A stretch of DNA of 64,000 nt from an uncultured Hyphomicrobiales bacterium (GTDB lineage: Bacteria > Pseudomonadota > Alphaproteobacteria > Rhizobiales > Devosiaceae): assembly GCA_903828145.1 (NCBI GenBank), contig CAIKKY010000006.1:461722-525721 (forward strand), given 5' to 3'. Every line of letters starts with the position of its first letter. Positions within the stretch are counted from its first letter, which is position 1. The notes beneath the pieces were generated by a model. That model searched no databases. It worked only from the letters and a program-made list of their open reading frames with translations, and had not been told where the DNA came from. The translations under genes were made by a program, and so were the position numbers. This document shows, one piece after another, positions 44,687-53,895 of the stretch.

Positions 44687-46817
44687 CGAAAACCAGTCCG
44701 GGGTTAGGCCCCCGCGTGTCGATGAGCGCCAGATCAATTTCAATCCGCGCATCGAGCGCCACGACGCCCAGGGCATCGGCGAGCAGTGGGTTGATGTCGG
44801 CGGCGATGATCGCCGGACAATCGACGGCCAATTGGCTGAGCCCCAGCATCGCCCCGATGATCGCCTGCCGGTCGGCCGGCTTCACATCGCGATAGCCCTT
44901 GAGCAAGAGCCCGATCCGGGTCCGGTCGATCATGTCGCCGGCCAGCAGGCCATCGAGCGGCACGAGCCCAGTGGCCGTGTCGCGCATCACTTCGACCGCC
45001 GTGCCGCCTGCACCGAAAACCAGCACCGGGCCAAATTGCGGGTCCGTCGAGAGCCCGATAATCAGGCTTTCGGCCCCCGGCCGGTGGATCATGTCTTCAA
45101 TCGTGAAGCCATCGAGATCGGCAGCTGCTACGCGGGCCGCAATCGCCTCGGCGGCGGCGCGCGCCTCGACGGCCGTCTCGATATTCAGCACCACGCCGCC
45201 AACATCGGATTTGTGGGTGATGCTGCGCGAGAGAAGCTTCACCACGAGCCGCCGCGTGCCGAAAAGGAGCCCTGCCGCCGCGATTTCCACATCGGCCGGG
45301 TTCTTGGCCACCACAAGGCGGGGGCCCGAAATGCCATAGGCCAACAGCACGGCGCGGGCTTCCGGTTCGGTCAGCACCCTGCGCCCCTCGGCCGCAACGG
45401 CTTTGAGCACCATAAGCGCCGCAGCGCGGTCGCCAGGGGCAGGGGCGACGGCGGGCCGGCGTACCGCCAGCCGCCTGAGAGCGTGCCAGCGGCAGAGCAG
45501 GGCCACCGCCTCGGCTGCCTGTTTGGGCGTATCGAGTGTGGCAAGTCCAGCGTCCCGCAAAATCGCCCGCGCCGGTTCAGCAGCGGTCTTGCCGAGGAAC
45601 GTGGCGAGCACCGGCTTGCCGCCGATGAGACCGGCGGTCACGCGGCCCGCCACCGCTTTGGCAGCCGCTTCAGGGTTTGCCAGCGCCGTCGGGCAGTTCA
45701 TCACGAGGATCGCATCAACCCCCGGGTCGCGCGCCACAACCTCGAGCGCGGCCCCATATCGTTCCGGCGGCGCATCGCCGATGATGTCGACCGGGTTGGA
45801 CTTCGACCAGGTGGGCGGTAGGATGGCATCGAGCGCGTGGAGCGTTTCCGGCGACAGGATCGCAAGGCTCTGGTTGAGATCCAGCAGATCATCCACAGCC
45901 AGAACGCCCGCGCCGCCGCCATTGGTGATGATCGCGACCCGCCCGCGTTCAAGCGGCGCATAGCGCGCCGTGATTTCGGCGGCGGTGAACAGGTCACTCA
46001 GGTCATTGACCCGGATCACCCCGGCCCGGGCCAGCGCCGCGTCGATCACCGGATCGGCCCCGGCAAGCGCGCCGGTATGGGTGGCTGCCGCCTTGGCTGC
46101 GGCCTGATGCCGTCCGGGCTTGACGATAATCACGGGCTTTAGTGCCGCTGCGGCCCGCGCTTCGGCAATGAAACGGCGCGGGTGGGTGATGCTCTCAAGA
46201 TAGAGCAGAATCGCTGAAGTCGCCGGATCGCGCGCGAGGAGACCAATGGCCTCACCGGCATCGAGATCGGCCATATCGCCCAGAGACAGGATTTCGGAAA
46301 ACCCGATGCCCTCGGCTGTGGCCCAATCCATGATCGAGGCGACGATGGCACCCGATTGCGAAATGAGCCCCAGTCGCCCGGGGCTGGCCGGGCCAAGTGC
46401 AAAGCTCGCATTGAGCGCGACATAGGGCGAAATCAGCCCGATTGTGTTGGGCCCGATGATCCGCATGGCGCCCCGGCACGCCAGCATGTCGGCCTTCTCA
46501 GCCGCCGAAAGACCGGCTGTGATAACGACCGCCGCCGCCGTGCCGCGCTGGGCCAACTGCCCGATCACCTGCGGCACCACCTCGGGCGGGGTCACCACGA
46601 TGGCCAGATCAGGCACCTCGGGCAGATCCAGTGCCGTGGCGTAGGATTTGAGCCCGTCGATATGCGGATATTTCGGGTTAACCGGGCAGATCGTGCCGGT
46701 GAACCCGCCCCGGCGGATGGCGTCCAGCACCACCTGCCCGACAGACCCCGGTTTTGGCGACGCGCCCACCACCGCCACCGAGCGGGGCCGCATCCATCGC
46801 TCGGCATCCATGATCAT
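44679..46817 (-). CDS. ADP-forming acetate/acyl-CoA synthetase
   Basis: A 712-aa fused enzyme. An N-terminal CoA-binding domain (SVAVVGASPKPGSVGQVVLD) is followed by the succinyl-CoA-ligase-like domain with the phospho-histidine loop THTGALAGADPV, and a C-terminal ATP-grasp domain (GPVLVFGAGGTAVEVMRD, then DINPLLA). It interconverts acetyl-CoA (or other acyl-CoA), ADP and phosphate with acid, CoA and ATP. The GNAT acetyltransferase domain of Pat-type proteins is absent. It lies 21 bp after the 124-aa gene and is probably in the same FNR-type operon. Confidence 0.93.
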   Translation of the reverse strand: MIMDAERWMRPRSVAVVGASPKPGSVGQVVLDAIRRGGFTGTICPVNPKYPHIDGLKSYATALDLPEVPDLAIVVTPPEVVPQVIGQLAQRGTAAAVVITAGLSAAEKADMLACRGAMRIIGPNTIGLISPYVALNASFALGPASPGRLGLISQSGAIVASIMDWATAEGIGFSEILSLGDMADLDAGEAIGLLARDPATSAILLYLESITHPRRFIAEARAAAALKPVIIVKPGRHQAAAKAAATHTGALAGADPVIDAALARAGVIRVNDLSDLFTAAEITARYAPLERGRVAIITNGGGAGVLAVDDLLDLNQSLAILSPETLHALDAILPPTWSKSNPVDIIGDAPPERYGAALEVVARDPGVDAILVMNCPTALANPEAAAKAVAGRVTAGLIGGKPVLATFLGKTAAEPARAILRDAGLATLDTPKQAAEAVALLCRWHALRRLAVRRPAVAPAPGDRAAALMVLKAVAAEGRRVLTEPEARAVLLAYGISGPRLVVAKNPADVEIAAAGLLFGTRRLVVKLLSRSITHKSDVGGVVLNIETAVEARAAAEAIAARVAAADLDGFTIEDMIHRPGAESLIIGLSTDPQFGPVLVFGAGGTAVEVMRDTATGLVPLDGLLAGDMIDRTRIGLLLKGYRDVKPADRQAIIGAMLGLSQLAVDCPAIIAADINPLLADALGVVALDARIEIDLALIDTRGPNPGLVFVT

Positions 46818-46838
46818 ACTCCGCGTTGAGGGTGAGGC

Positions 46839-47213
46839 TCAGATCTCGCGTTTGACTGAAATCACCTGAAAGGTATGCAGCACGCCATCATCTTCGCGCA
46901 CCGAAACATATTCGCCGGGCACAAACCGTTCGGTTTCAAGCCGGTAGCCGGCTTCCTCAACCCGATCGCCGCCCTCGCCATAGCGGAAATGATAGTGCCC
47001 GCCCGGCCCGTGCACGATCTGTCCATGGGCCTCGTCCTGGCCCGGCCGGAAGCGGCGTACCCGCGTATAGGGTTTCGCCGCCGGGAAGGCGTCTTTGTCG
47101 ATCAGCCCGTCGTCATCAAGCGGCAGATAGAGGTGATAGCCATGGCCGCGGTCGCCAAGGGGGTGCCCTTTTTCGCGCGCCAGTTCGAGTACAATATGCG
47201 AAATCGATGTCAT
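46839..47213 (-). CDS. Conserved hypothetical protein, first gene of a putative low-oxygen operon
   Basis: A 124-aa protein, beta-rich and soluble. It has HIVLELAREKGHPLGDRGHG, GPGGHYHFRYGEGGDR and ERFVPGEYVSVREDDG. I recognise it only as a conserved alphaproteobacterial type of unknown function. The frequent His and Gly could be metal-related. It precedes the acyl-CoA synthetase gene and lies 68 bp from a FixK/FNR-type site. Confidence 0.8.
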   Translation of the reverse strand: MTSISHIVLELAREKGHPLGDRGHGYHLYLPLDDDGLIDKDAFPAAKPYTRVRRFRPGQDEAHGQIVHGPGGHYHFRYGEGGDRVEEAGYRLETERFVPGEYVSVREDDGVLHTFQVISVKREI

Positions 47214-47280
47214 GTTCCCTCCTGACCCTGAGGTCTGTTGTCGTTCCGCCTTTCAATGGCGGGCCAGAGCGCGCCTGATC

Positions 47281-47294
47281 TTGACCTGTATCAA
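47281..47294. promoter_or_regulatory. FNR/FixK-type binding site in a divergent promoter
   Basis: TTGACCTGTATCAA fits TTGAY-N4-RTCAA. It lies midway between two divergent starts (68 bp to 47213, 64 bp to 47358), so one box can activate both at about -41.5 with leaders of about 30 nt. Confidence 0.75.
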
Positions 47295-47357
47295 TTCGCG
47301 CTGCGCAACTGCGACTAGTCTTGCCCGTGACACTAATAAACTGTGTGTAGGGGCATC

Positions 47358-47735
47358 ATGAGCTTTCACGCCTGCGTCTGGATTGATCATCACGAAGCGA
47401 AAGTCTTTGGGTTGACGAAGGGAACCTCGGTGGAGACCCATTTCGCCGATCACAGCCAGCACCTGCATAAAAAGGCCGATCGGTCGGGCCACACCGCCCA
47501 CGAGGTCGACCACGCGATCCTCGACGCGGTGGCCACGGCGCTGCACGGGGCCGAGGGCATTCTCATCACCGGGCCGGGACAGGCCAAATCCGTACTCGCC
47601 GGGTGGCTGATAGAACATCACCCCGCCATCGCCAAGAAGGTCTGGGATATCAAACCGGCTGACCATCCGACCGATGCCGAACTCGTTGCCGAGGCGCGCG
47701 CCTATTTCCGCGCGGCGGACCGGATGCACGCCTGA
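47358..47735 (+). CDS. Translational-machinery-like protein (eRF1/Host-attachment-like fold)
   Basis: A 125-aa protein. It opens HACVWIDHHEAKVFGL, has a His-rich insert (HFADHSQHLHKKADRSGH) and GAEGILITGPGQAKSVLAGWL, then the end PADHPTDAELVAEARAYFRAADRM. This is the pattern of proteins annotated as 'translational machinery protein', related to eRF1 domain 3-like folds; the activity is unknown. ATG 47358 follows AGGGGC. The FNR-type box upstream suggests oxygen-limited expression. Confidence 0.75.
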   Translation: MSFHACVWIDHHEAKVFGLTKGTSVETHFADHSQHLHKKADRSGHTAHEVDHAILDAVATALHGAEGILITGPGQAKSVLAGWLIEHHPAIAKKVWDIKPADHPTDAELVAEARAYFRAADRMHA

Positions 47736-47814
47736 GGTTTACCCGGCGCCCACGGGAGCGGGTGCCGGATATCGGGGGCGGCGGCGGAACCAGGGTCCGC
47801 TGCCGTCTTCCGTC

Positions 47815-48378
47815 TCAATTCAACGCCGAAAAAGCGATGACGCTCGCAAAGACGGCCAGCACGAGGCCGGATACGCGCGAGACCAGCGCATGGCTCGCCC
47901 CGGCCACCTGCCCGAGGGCGCGCCCGAGCAGCACCCAGCCAAGCCCGAGACCGGGCACGAGGGCTAAGAAAGCCATCCAGTAAAGCCATTCATGGGGCAC
48001 ACCCTGCGGCAGGATCACCAGCGCCACCACAGGGGCCTTGGGGTTGAGCAGGGTGGCAAAGAACATGGCGCGGCCGGTTACGGACCGGCCGCCTCTATCG
48101 GTTGCGTTGCGCATGAGTTGGATCGCCATCACCAGCAGCAAGAGGGCGAGCGCAAGTTTCAGCCCGATACCGAGGAGCGGATACATCGCCATCAGCGGTC
48201 CGAGCGCCAGCCGCACGGCCAAAGTCGCGACCAGATAGCCCAACAGCACCGGGACGATGAGCCGCGCACCGGCCCGAATTCCGCCAGTCGCGCCCGAGGC
48301 AGCAAAGAGCGTGTTCGTCGGCCCCGGCAAGCCGAGCAGCATGACCAGCGCGCCAACAAAAGCCAGGGGATCGATCAT
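47815..48378 (-). CDS. LysE family transporter
   Basis: A six-helix exporter of 187 aa with the LysE/RhtB pattern GLPGPTNTLFAASGATGG near the N-terminus and LLNPKAPVVALVILP in the middle. The substrate is unknown. Its start overlaps the stop of the AraC gene (ATGA, 48375-48378), so the two are translated together. Confidence 0.88.
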   Translation of the reverse strand: MIDPLAFVGALVMLLGLPGPTNTLFAASGATGGIRAGARLIVPVLLGYLVATLAVRLALGPLMAMYPLLGIGLKLALALLLLVMAIQLMRNATDRGGRSVTGRAMFFATLLNPKAPVVALVILPQGVPHEWLYWMAFLALVPGLGLGWVLLGRALGQVAGASHALVSRVSGLVLAVFASVIAFSALN

Positions 48379-49337
48379 CGGAGGTAGTGCGCCCGCATCT
48401 GGCGCGGCGTCAGGCCATAGGCATTGCGAAACTGCACATAGAACTGGCTCAGCGCCGAGAACCCGCTTTCGAATGCGACGTTCTCAATCGAGAGATTGCC
48501 TTCAAACAGCAGCGCGCGGGCCCGAATCAGCCGCATCCGCACCACGAATTTATGCATCGGCACCCGCATGACTTCGGTGAAGAGGTTCAGCGCGTAATTG
48601 GGGTGAAGTCCCACCACCTTGGCGACATCCTCGGCGCGCAGCGGTTCGTTGAGATTTTCGAGAATGTGCCGGATCATCGCCACGACATAGCGCAGCGGCG
48701 TGGCCGCGCGGGTCGAACTGCCCTCGCTCTCGATCCAGGGGGTCATGAGCGGCTCCCAGCCCATGACCGCCGCGCGGCGCAGCATGAGCGCGATTTCCTC
48801 CTTGAGGATATCGGTGCGCTCCGCATGGCCGCTGCGATAATCCTGATACCAGCGGGTCAGCGTATTAGCGCCAATGGTGCCCGGTTCGAGCGCCACGACC
48901 CCGCCGCCCATCATGGTTTCTGTAAGTTTTCCCAGGTTTTGCATGTGCAGGAAGCTGTCGAGCGGCAGGTAGACATTGCACTGGCGCGCATCATCGGCCG
49001 GGCCCCGATCGAGCGCGATCGTCTGGTGCGGGATGCCCGCCCAGAACATCACCAGCCGTTCCGCCGGCACGCGCACCGGCTTGCCATCGATGACATAATC
49101 CATGGTGCCGGCCGTGAGCCAGTTGAGTTCAATATGGCCATGCGCATGTTCCATCGGCATGATCTGCGGATCGAACCAGCGCACGCCGAACCGCCCGAAA
49201 GCCTGGGTCTGCGCGTAGAACTGCCGGTCTGGCCGCGGCACCGGCGCAATGGCGCGGCGCCGCGAGGGCGGGGTGGGTGCGGTGAGGGTGATCTGCCCCA
49301 TGGCTGGATTGTTTCTTTGAAAACCGGAAAAACTCAT
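48375..49337 (-). CDS. AraC family regulator (MelR/AgpT-like)
   Basis: A 320-aa activator with an N-terminal cupin sugar-sensing domain (HAHGHIELNWLTAGTMDY, then VMFWAGIPHQTIA) and a C-terminal double helix-turn-helix (VAFESGFSALSQFYVQFRNA). It is divergent from the alpha-galactoside importer and most likely activates it, like MelR in enterics or AgpT in Sinorhizobium (inference from homologous context). Start could be ATG 49337 or ATG 49301; neither has a clear ribosome site. Confidence 0.85.
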   Translation of the reverse strand: MSFSGFQRNNPAMGQITLTAPTPPSRRRAIAPVPRPDRQFYAQTQAFGRFGVRWFDPQIMPMEHAHGHIELNWLTAGTMDYVIDGKPVRVPAERLVMFWAGIPHQTIALDRGPADDARQCNVYLPLDSFLHMQNLGKLTETMMGGGVVALEPGTIGANTLTRWYQDYRSGHAERTDILKEEIALMLRRAAVMGWEPLMTPWIESEGSSTRAATPLRYVVAMIRHILENLNEPLRAEDVAKVVGLHPNYALNLFTEVMRVPMHKFVVRMRLIRARALLFEGNLSIENVAFESGFSALSQFYVQFRNAYGLTPRQMRAHYLR

Positions 49338-49467
49338 TCAGATAACGGGATTGCCGGACGTTTGGCAAGGACTACCCTAAAGTCGTACATGGGGTGGCAT
49401 GGCGGGTTGGGAGACTCCCGTGCCAGAGCGCGAATGGCGCGGGCCCCCATGGCTTTGGGAGGTTACA

Positions 49468-51558
49468 TTGCACAAACACCTATTGGCCCTTGGCGGGGCC
49501 GGTCTGATGCTCGGCGTGTCGATCATCGCCGTGCACGCCCAGGTGGCGTCGGGCGAGTTGCCCGATCCGCCGAAGTTTGAAGCGCAGGGCACGCCTAACT
49601 TCGTCTCGATCTCGGACATCATGGAATTCAAGGCGCTGCCGGAATACCATGAGCCCGACTACGTCAAGGCCTTCGTTGACGCGGGCAAGCTGCCCCCGGT
49701 CAAGGATCGTCTCCCCAAGGAGCCGATGGTCTTCAAGTCCGCCAACATGCCCGATGGCGTTGGCGTCTATGGCGACGTGATGCGTCACGTCATCGGCGGT
49801 CGGCCGGAAGGCTGGAACTACTCTGCCGGCCAGTCGCAGGGCTGGGGTGGTATCGATATCGGTACTGAGGAATGTCTCACCCGTACCGGGCCGCTCTTCA
49901 CTGTGAAGGCCGACGAACTGCAGCCCATGCCCAACCTCGCCAAGAGCTGGGAATGGTCCGAAGACGGGCATCAGCTGACCATGCACCTCATTGAAGGCGC
50001 CAAGTGGTCGGACGGTCAGCCCTTCAGCTCGGCTGACGCCATGTTCTACTGGGAAGACAACGTTGTTGACCCGAACGTGACCCCGCTGAATGGCGCTTCG
50101 CCCGAAACCTTCGGCGAAGGCACCACGCTGGCGGCTCCGGACGAAAACACCATCGTGTGGACGTTCAAGGACGCGTTCCCGGCCCAGTACATCTACCAGA
50201 TGGCCTATGGCACGTTCTGCCCGGGCCCGGCCCACATCCTCAAGGCTGAACATCCCAAGTACAAGGATGGCCAGACCTATGACGGGTACAAGAACGCCTT
50301 CCCGCCGGAATACATGAACTTCCCGGTGATGGGCGCCTGGGTGCCGGTTGAATACCGTGCGGACGATATCGTCGTGCTGCGCCGCAACCCGTACTACTGG
50401 AAGGTTGACGAGGCCGGCAACCAGCTGCCGTACCTCAACGAAGTCCACTACCGTCTGTCCACATGGGCTGACCGCGACGTGCAGGCCGTGGCCGGCACGG
50501 GCGACTTCTCGAACCTTGAACAGGCCGAGAACTACGTCGAGTCGCTGAAGCGCGCCGCTGATCCCAATGCCCCGGCGCGTCTCGCCTTCGGTGCCCGCAC
50601 CATCGGCTACACGCTCTATCCGAACCTCTCGGCCAATGGCTGGGGTGAGCCGGATGCCCGCGGCGCAGCCGTTCGCAACCTCAACCGCAACCCTGACTTC
50701 CGTCTGGCCGTTACTGCGGCCATTGACCGCGAGCCCCTGGGCCAGAGCCTTGTGAAGGGTCCGTTCACCGCCATCTATCCGGGCGGCCTCTATGCCGGAA
50801 CAGCCTATTACGACAAAGCCTCGACGGTGTTCTACCCGTACAATCTCGATGGCGCGAAGGCGCTGCTCGAGAAGATCGGGCTCAAGGATACCGATGGCAA
50901 TGGCATCGTGAACTTCCCCGCCGATACGCCTGAAGTGGGCGGCAAGGACGTGGAAATCACCGTGCTCGCCAATGCCGATTACGGCACCGACAAGTCGCTC
51001 GCCGAAGGCGTGGTGGCCAACATGGAAAAGCTCGGCATCCGCGTGATCCCGAATTTCCTCGCTGGCACCCAGCGTGACGCGGCTGCTCAGGCCGGCCAGT
51101 TCGACTGGATGGTCCTGCGTAACGGTTCGGAACTGATCTCGGTGGTGCAGGGCACCGTGGGTCTTGCGCCCACTGGTCCGCGCATTGCCAACCATCACCG
51201 CGCCGGTACCGATGGCACGCTCGACCTGCTGCCGTTCGAGCAGGAGATGGTGGATGTCGTGAACAAGTTCATCGCCACCAGCGACAATGCGGCCCGCGTC
51301 GACCTGATGAAGCAGTACCAGAAGCTCTACACGGAGAATCTGTACGGCATCGGCCTCACCCAGTACCCGGGTGCGCTGATCATCAACAAGCGCTTCGCCA
51401 ATATCCCGGCTGGTGCCCCGATCTTCATGTTCAACTGGGCTGAAGACAACATCATCCGCGAGCGCGTGTTCGTGCCTGCTGACAAGCAGCAGAATTTCGA
51501 GCTGCATCCGAACAGCATCCCGGGCGCTCCGGGCAGCGCTGGCGCGGAAACGCTCTAA
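49468..51558 (+). CDS. agpA: Periplasmic alpha-galactoside-binding protein (AgpA-like, family 5)
   Basis: A 696-aa solute-binding protein of the oligopeptide-type family that in rhizobia binds melibiose, raffinose and related galactosides. TTG 49468 follows GGGAGGTTACA and directly opens a signal peptide (LHKHLLALGGAGLMLGVS, cleaved near VHAQ). An in-frame ATG at 49399 would put about 23 extra residues before it. The body has the family pattern LAKSWEWSEDGHQLTMHL, then WSDGQPFSSADAMFYW. Codon bias looks strong, as expected for an abundant binding protein. Confidence 0.88.
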   Translation: MHKHLLALGGAGLMLGVSIIAVHAQVASGELPDPPKFEAQGTPNFVSISDIMEFKALPEYHEPDYVKAFVDAGKLPPVKDRLPKEPMVFKSANMPDGVGVYGDVMRHVIGGRPEGWNYSAGQSQGWGGIDIGTEECLTRTGPLFTVKADELQPMPNLAKSWEWSEDGHQLTMHLIEGAKWSDGQPFSSADAMFYWEDNVVDPNVTPLNGASPETFGEGTTLAAPDENTIVWTFKDAFPAQYIYQMAYGTFCPGPAHILKAEHPKYKDGQTYDGYKNAFPPEYMNFPVMGAWVPVEYRADDIVVLRRNPYYWKVDEAGNQLPYLNEVHYRLSTWADRDVQAVAGTGDFSNLEQAENYVESLKRAADPNAPARLAFGARTIGYTLYPNLSANGWGEPDARGAAVRNLNRNPDFRLAVTAAIDREPLGQSLVKGPFTAIYPGGLYAGTAYYDKASTVFYPYNLDGAKALLEKIGLKDTDGNGIVNFPADTPEVGGKDVEITVLANADYGTDKSLAEGVVANMEKLGIRVIPNFLAGTQRDAAAQAGQFDWMVLRNGSELISVVQGTVGLAPTGPRIANHHRAGTDGTLDLLPFEQEMVDVVNKFIATSDNAARVDLMKQYQKLYTENLYGIGLTQYPGALIINKRFANIPAGAPIFMFNWAEDNIIRERVFVPADKQQNFELHPNSIPGAPGSAGAETL

Positions 51559-51571
51559 GCGACACTCATCG

Positions 51572-51601
51572 GGCAGGGGGCTTCGGCTCCCTGCCTCTTT
51601 C
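51572..51601 (+). terminator. Intra-operon hairpin after agpA
   Basis: A 10-bp stem with one G-U pair, GGCAGGGGGC (51572-51581) with GCTCCCTGCC (51586-51595), around a TTCG tetraloop, followed by TCTTTCC. Such hairpins stabilise or attenuate mRNA downstream of binding-protein genes, raising their level relative to the permeases. Confidence 0.75.
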
Positions 51602-51717
51602 CCCCTGCCGTCCGCTTGCGGGCACAGCGGTCAACCCCGTCGGACGAGGACTGACCCTAAAGGGGGCTTAGTCCAGATCCGCCTCAGGCTTTCACTGCGG
51701 TCAGAAGGCGACACCCG

Positions 51718-52740
51718 ATGCTTCAGCTAGCGCGATTTTTGTTGATGCGGGTGCTCTCGGCCATCCCGCTGCTGTTTTTGCTCAGCATTGTCACCTTCGG
51801 CATTATCCAGGCGCCACCCGGCGACTACGGCGATTATGTGCGGGCCATGGCCATCAATCAGGGCCGCGCCACCGCCGATCAGGCCGAGGCCATTGCCGAT
51901 CAGTTCCGCAAGGATAACGGCCTCTATGATCCGTTGCCGATCCAATATGTGAACTGGATTACCGGCATCGTGACCCGCTTCGATTTCGGCCACTCGCTCT
52001 ATTACAACAAGCCCGTTGGCGATGTGATGAACGAGCGGCTGGGGCGCACCCTTCTGCTGGCGCTCACCTGCCATATTCTGGCGTCAATCCTCGGCATTTC
52101 GCTCGGCATCATTGCCGCGACGCGACAATATAGCTGGGTCGATACGACGCTCGGCATCGTCTCCTTTATGGGCATGACCATCCCGCGCTTCCTGATGGCG
52201 CTGATCATCATCTACATTCTCGCCTTCAAGCTCAACGTGCAGGAACTCGGCAGCTTCTTCTCGTCCCGCTATGGCGGCGCGCCCTGGAGCTGGGACAAGT
52301 TTGTCGATCTGGTGAAGCACGTCTGGCCTGTGGTCTTTGTCGCCACCTTCGGCGGGCTCGCCTACAACATGCGCGTCATGCGCGCCAACCTGCTCGACGT
52401 GCTCAACGCCCAATATGTCGAGACGGCGCGCGCCAAGGGCCTCTCGGAAGGTGCCGTCATCATGCGGCACGCCGTGCCCAATGCCATTCACCCGCTCGTC
52501 GCCTATCAGGGCGTGGTGCTGCCTTATATGCTCACCGGCGAAATCGAAGTGGCTATTGTGTTCGGTCTTGCCACGGTCGGCCCGGCCATCGTCGGCTCCA
52601 TGGGTGTGGGCGATGTCTATGTCACGGCCAGCTTCATGATGGTGCTCGCGGTCACCCTCATTATCGGCAACATCATTTCTGACCTGTTGCTGGTGGCCCT
52701 CGATCCGCGTGTCCGCCTGGGCGGGGAGGCTCGTGAATGA
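51718..52740 (+). CDS. agpB: ABC transporter permease (DppB type, AgpB-like)
   Basis: Inner-membrane permease of 340 aa. The N-terminal helix MLQLARFLLMRVLSAIPLLF is followed by a periplasmic loop and five further hydrophobic segments with the EAA-type loop (YVETARAKGLSEGAVIMRHA). It overlaps the next permease start by 4 bp (ATGA). It forms half of the membrane channel for the agpA system. Confidence 0.92.
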   Translation: MLQLARFLLMRVLSAIPLLFLLSIVTFGIIQAPPGDYGDYVRAMAINQGRATADQAEAIADQFRKDNGLYDPLPIQYVNWITGIVTRFDFGHSLYYNKPVGDVMNERLGRTLLLALTCHILASILGISLGIIAATRQYSWVDTTLGIVSFMGMTIPRFLMALIIIYILAFKLNVQELGSFFSSRYGGAPWSWDKFVDLVKHVWPVVFVATFGGLAYNMRVMRANLLDVLNAQYVETARAKGLSEGAVIMRHAVPNAIHPLVAYQGVVLPYMLTGEIEVAIVFGLATVGPAIVGSMGVGDVYVTASFMMVLAVTLIIGNIISDLLLVALDPRVRLGGEARE

Positions 52741-53888
52741 CCGAAGCTCTGACCAAGCCCGACACCGCAAAGCCGGAAACTGTTGGCGATACCGCGATCA
52801 ATCCGCGCTTTGCCAATGCGAACGAAAGCTATATCGGCCTGGTGTGGCGTCGGTTCCGGCGCTCGACCATGGGCATGATTGGGCTCGTGCTGGTGACGAT
52901 CCTGATCGTCTCCGCCATCTTCGGCGATTTCTTCGCGCCGATGGACCCCAAGCGCACCGAAGTCGGGTTCGCGCCGCCTGACCACATCGAGTTTTTCGCG
53001 CCCGATGGCTCGTTCAGCCTTGTGCCCTTTGTTTACCCCATCGTCGAAACCGACGAGCTTGATCCCATCACGTTCCAGCCGCTCAACGGGCCGGACAGGA
53101 CCAACCCCACCGTGCTGGGCTTCTTTGTGAAGGGTCACAAGTACAACCTGCTCGGCCTCATCCCGAGCGACATTCACTTCTTCGGCGCGGTGGATGGCCG
53201 GCCGATCCATTTCCTCGGCACCGACAAGTTCGGGCGCGACATTCTCTCGCGCGGCATCATCGGCTCGCAGATTTCCCTCACCATCGCCATGGTCGTGGTG
53301 CTCATCACCTCGGTTCTGGGTACCTTCGTCGGGATATTTTCGGGCTATCGCGGTGGGCGGCTCGACGTCTGGATCCAGCGCTTTGTTGAATTCGTCCTCG
53401 CCTTCCCGCAATTGCCGCTGTACCTCGCGCTCACCGCATTGATCCCGGTCACTGCGCCCTCAAACATCTTTATCTCCTTCGTCATCGGGGTCATGAGCGC
53501 GCTCGGCTGGGCGCAGCTGAGCCGCGAAGTGCGCTCAAAAACGCTGGCGCTGGCGCGTATCGATTATGTGCGGGCTGCGATTGCCGTGGGCTCTTCGGAC
53601 ATGCGCATCATCTCGCGCCATATCCTGCCCAATGTGTCGAGCCATCTGATTGTTGCGGTGACTATTGCCATTCCCGGCGTGGTGTTGCTCGAAAGCTTCC
53701 TCGGCTATCTCGGCTTCGCCGTGAAGCCTCCGCTCATTTCCTGGGGCCTGATGCTGCAGGATTGCGGCACCTTCTCGGTGATTGGCTCGTATCCGTGGAT
53801 TCTGTCCCCGGTGCTCTTCGTGCTGGTCACCGTATTTGCCTTCAACGCGCTGGGCGATGGCCTGCGCGATGCCATTGATCCGTATTGA
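52737..53888 (+). CDS. agpC: ABC transporter permease (DppC type, AgpC-like)
   Basis: Permease of 383 aa. It has the N-terminal DppC helix (STMGMIGLVLVTILIVSAIF), an unusually long periplasmic insert (about residues 70-160), and the membrane core with DYVRAAIAVGSSDMRIISRH as the EAA loop. It starts inside the previous stop codon and precedes the ATPase gene by 7 bp. It pairs with the DppB-type protein. Confidence 0.92.
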   Translation: MTEALTKPDTAKPETVGDTAINPRFANANESYIGLVWRRFRRSTMGMIGLVLVTILIVSAIFGDFFAPMDPKRTEVGFAPPDHIEFFAPDGSFSLVPFVYPIVETDELDPITFQPLNGPDRTNPTVLGFFVKGHKYNLLGLIPSDIHFFGAVDGRPIHFLGTDKFGRDILSRGIIGSQISLTIAMVVVLITSVLGTFVGIFSGYRGGRLDVWIQRFVEFVLAFPQLPLYLALTALIPVTAPSNIFISFVIGVMSALGWAQLSREVRSKTLALARIDYVRAAIAVGSSDMRIISRHILPNVSSHLIVAVTIAIPGVVLLESFLGYLGFAVKPPLISWGLMLQDCGTFSVIGSYPWILSPVLFVLVTVFAFNALGDGLRDAIDPY

Positions 53889-53895
53889 GGGCGCC

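Noticed and set aside
49480..51507. 675-aa minus-strand frame
   Set aside because: Antisense of the strongly codon-biased agpA gene, which keeps stops out of the opposite frame.
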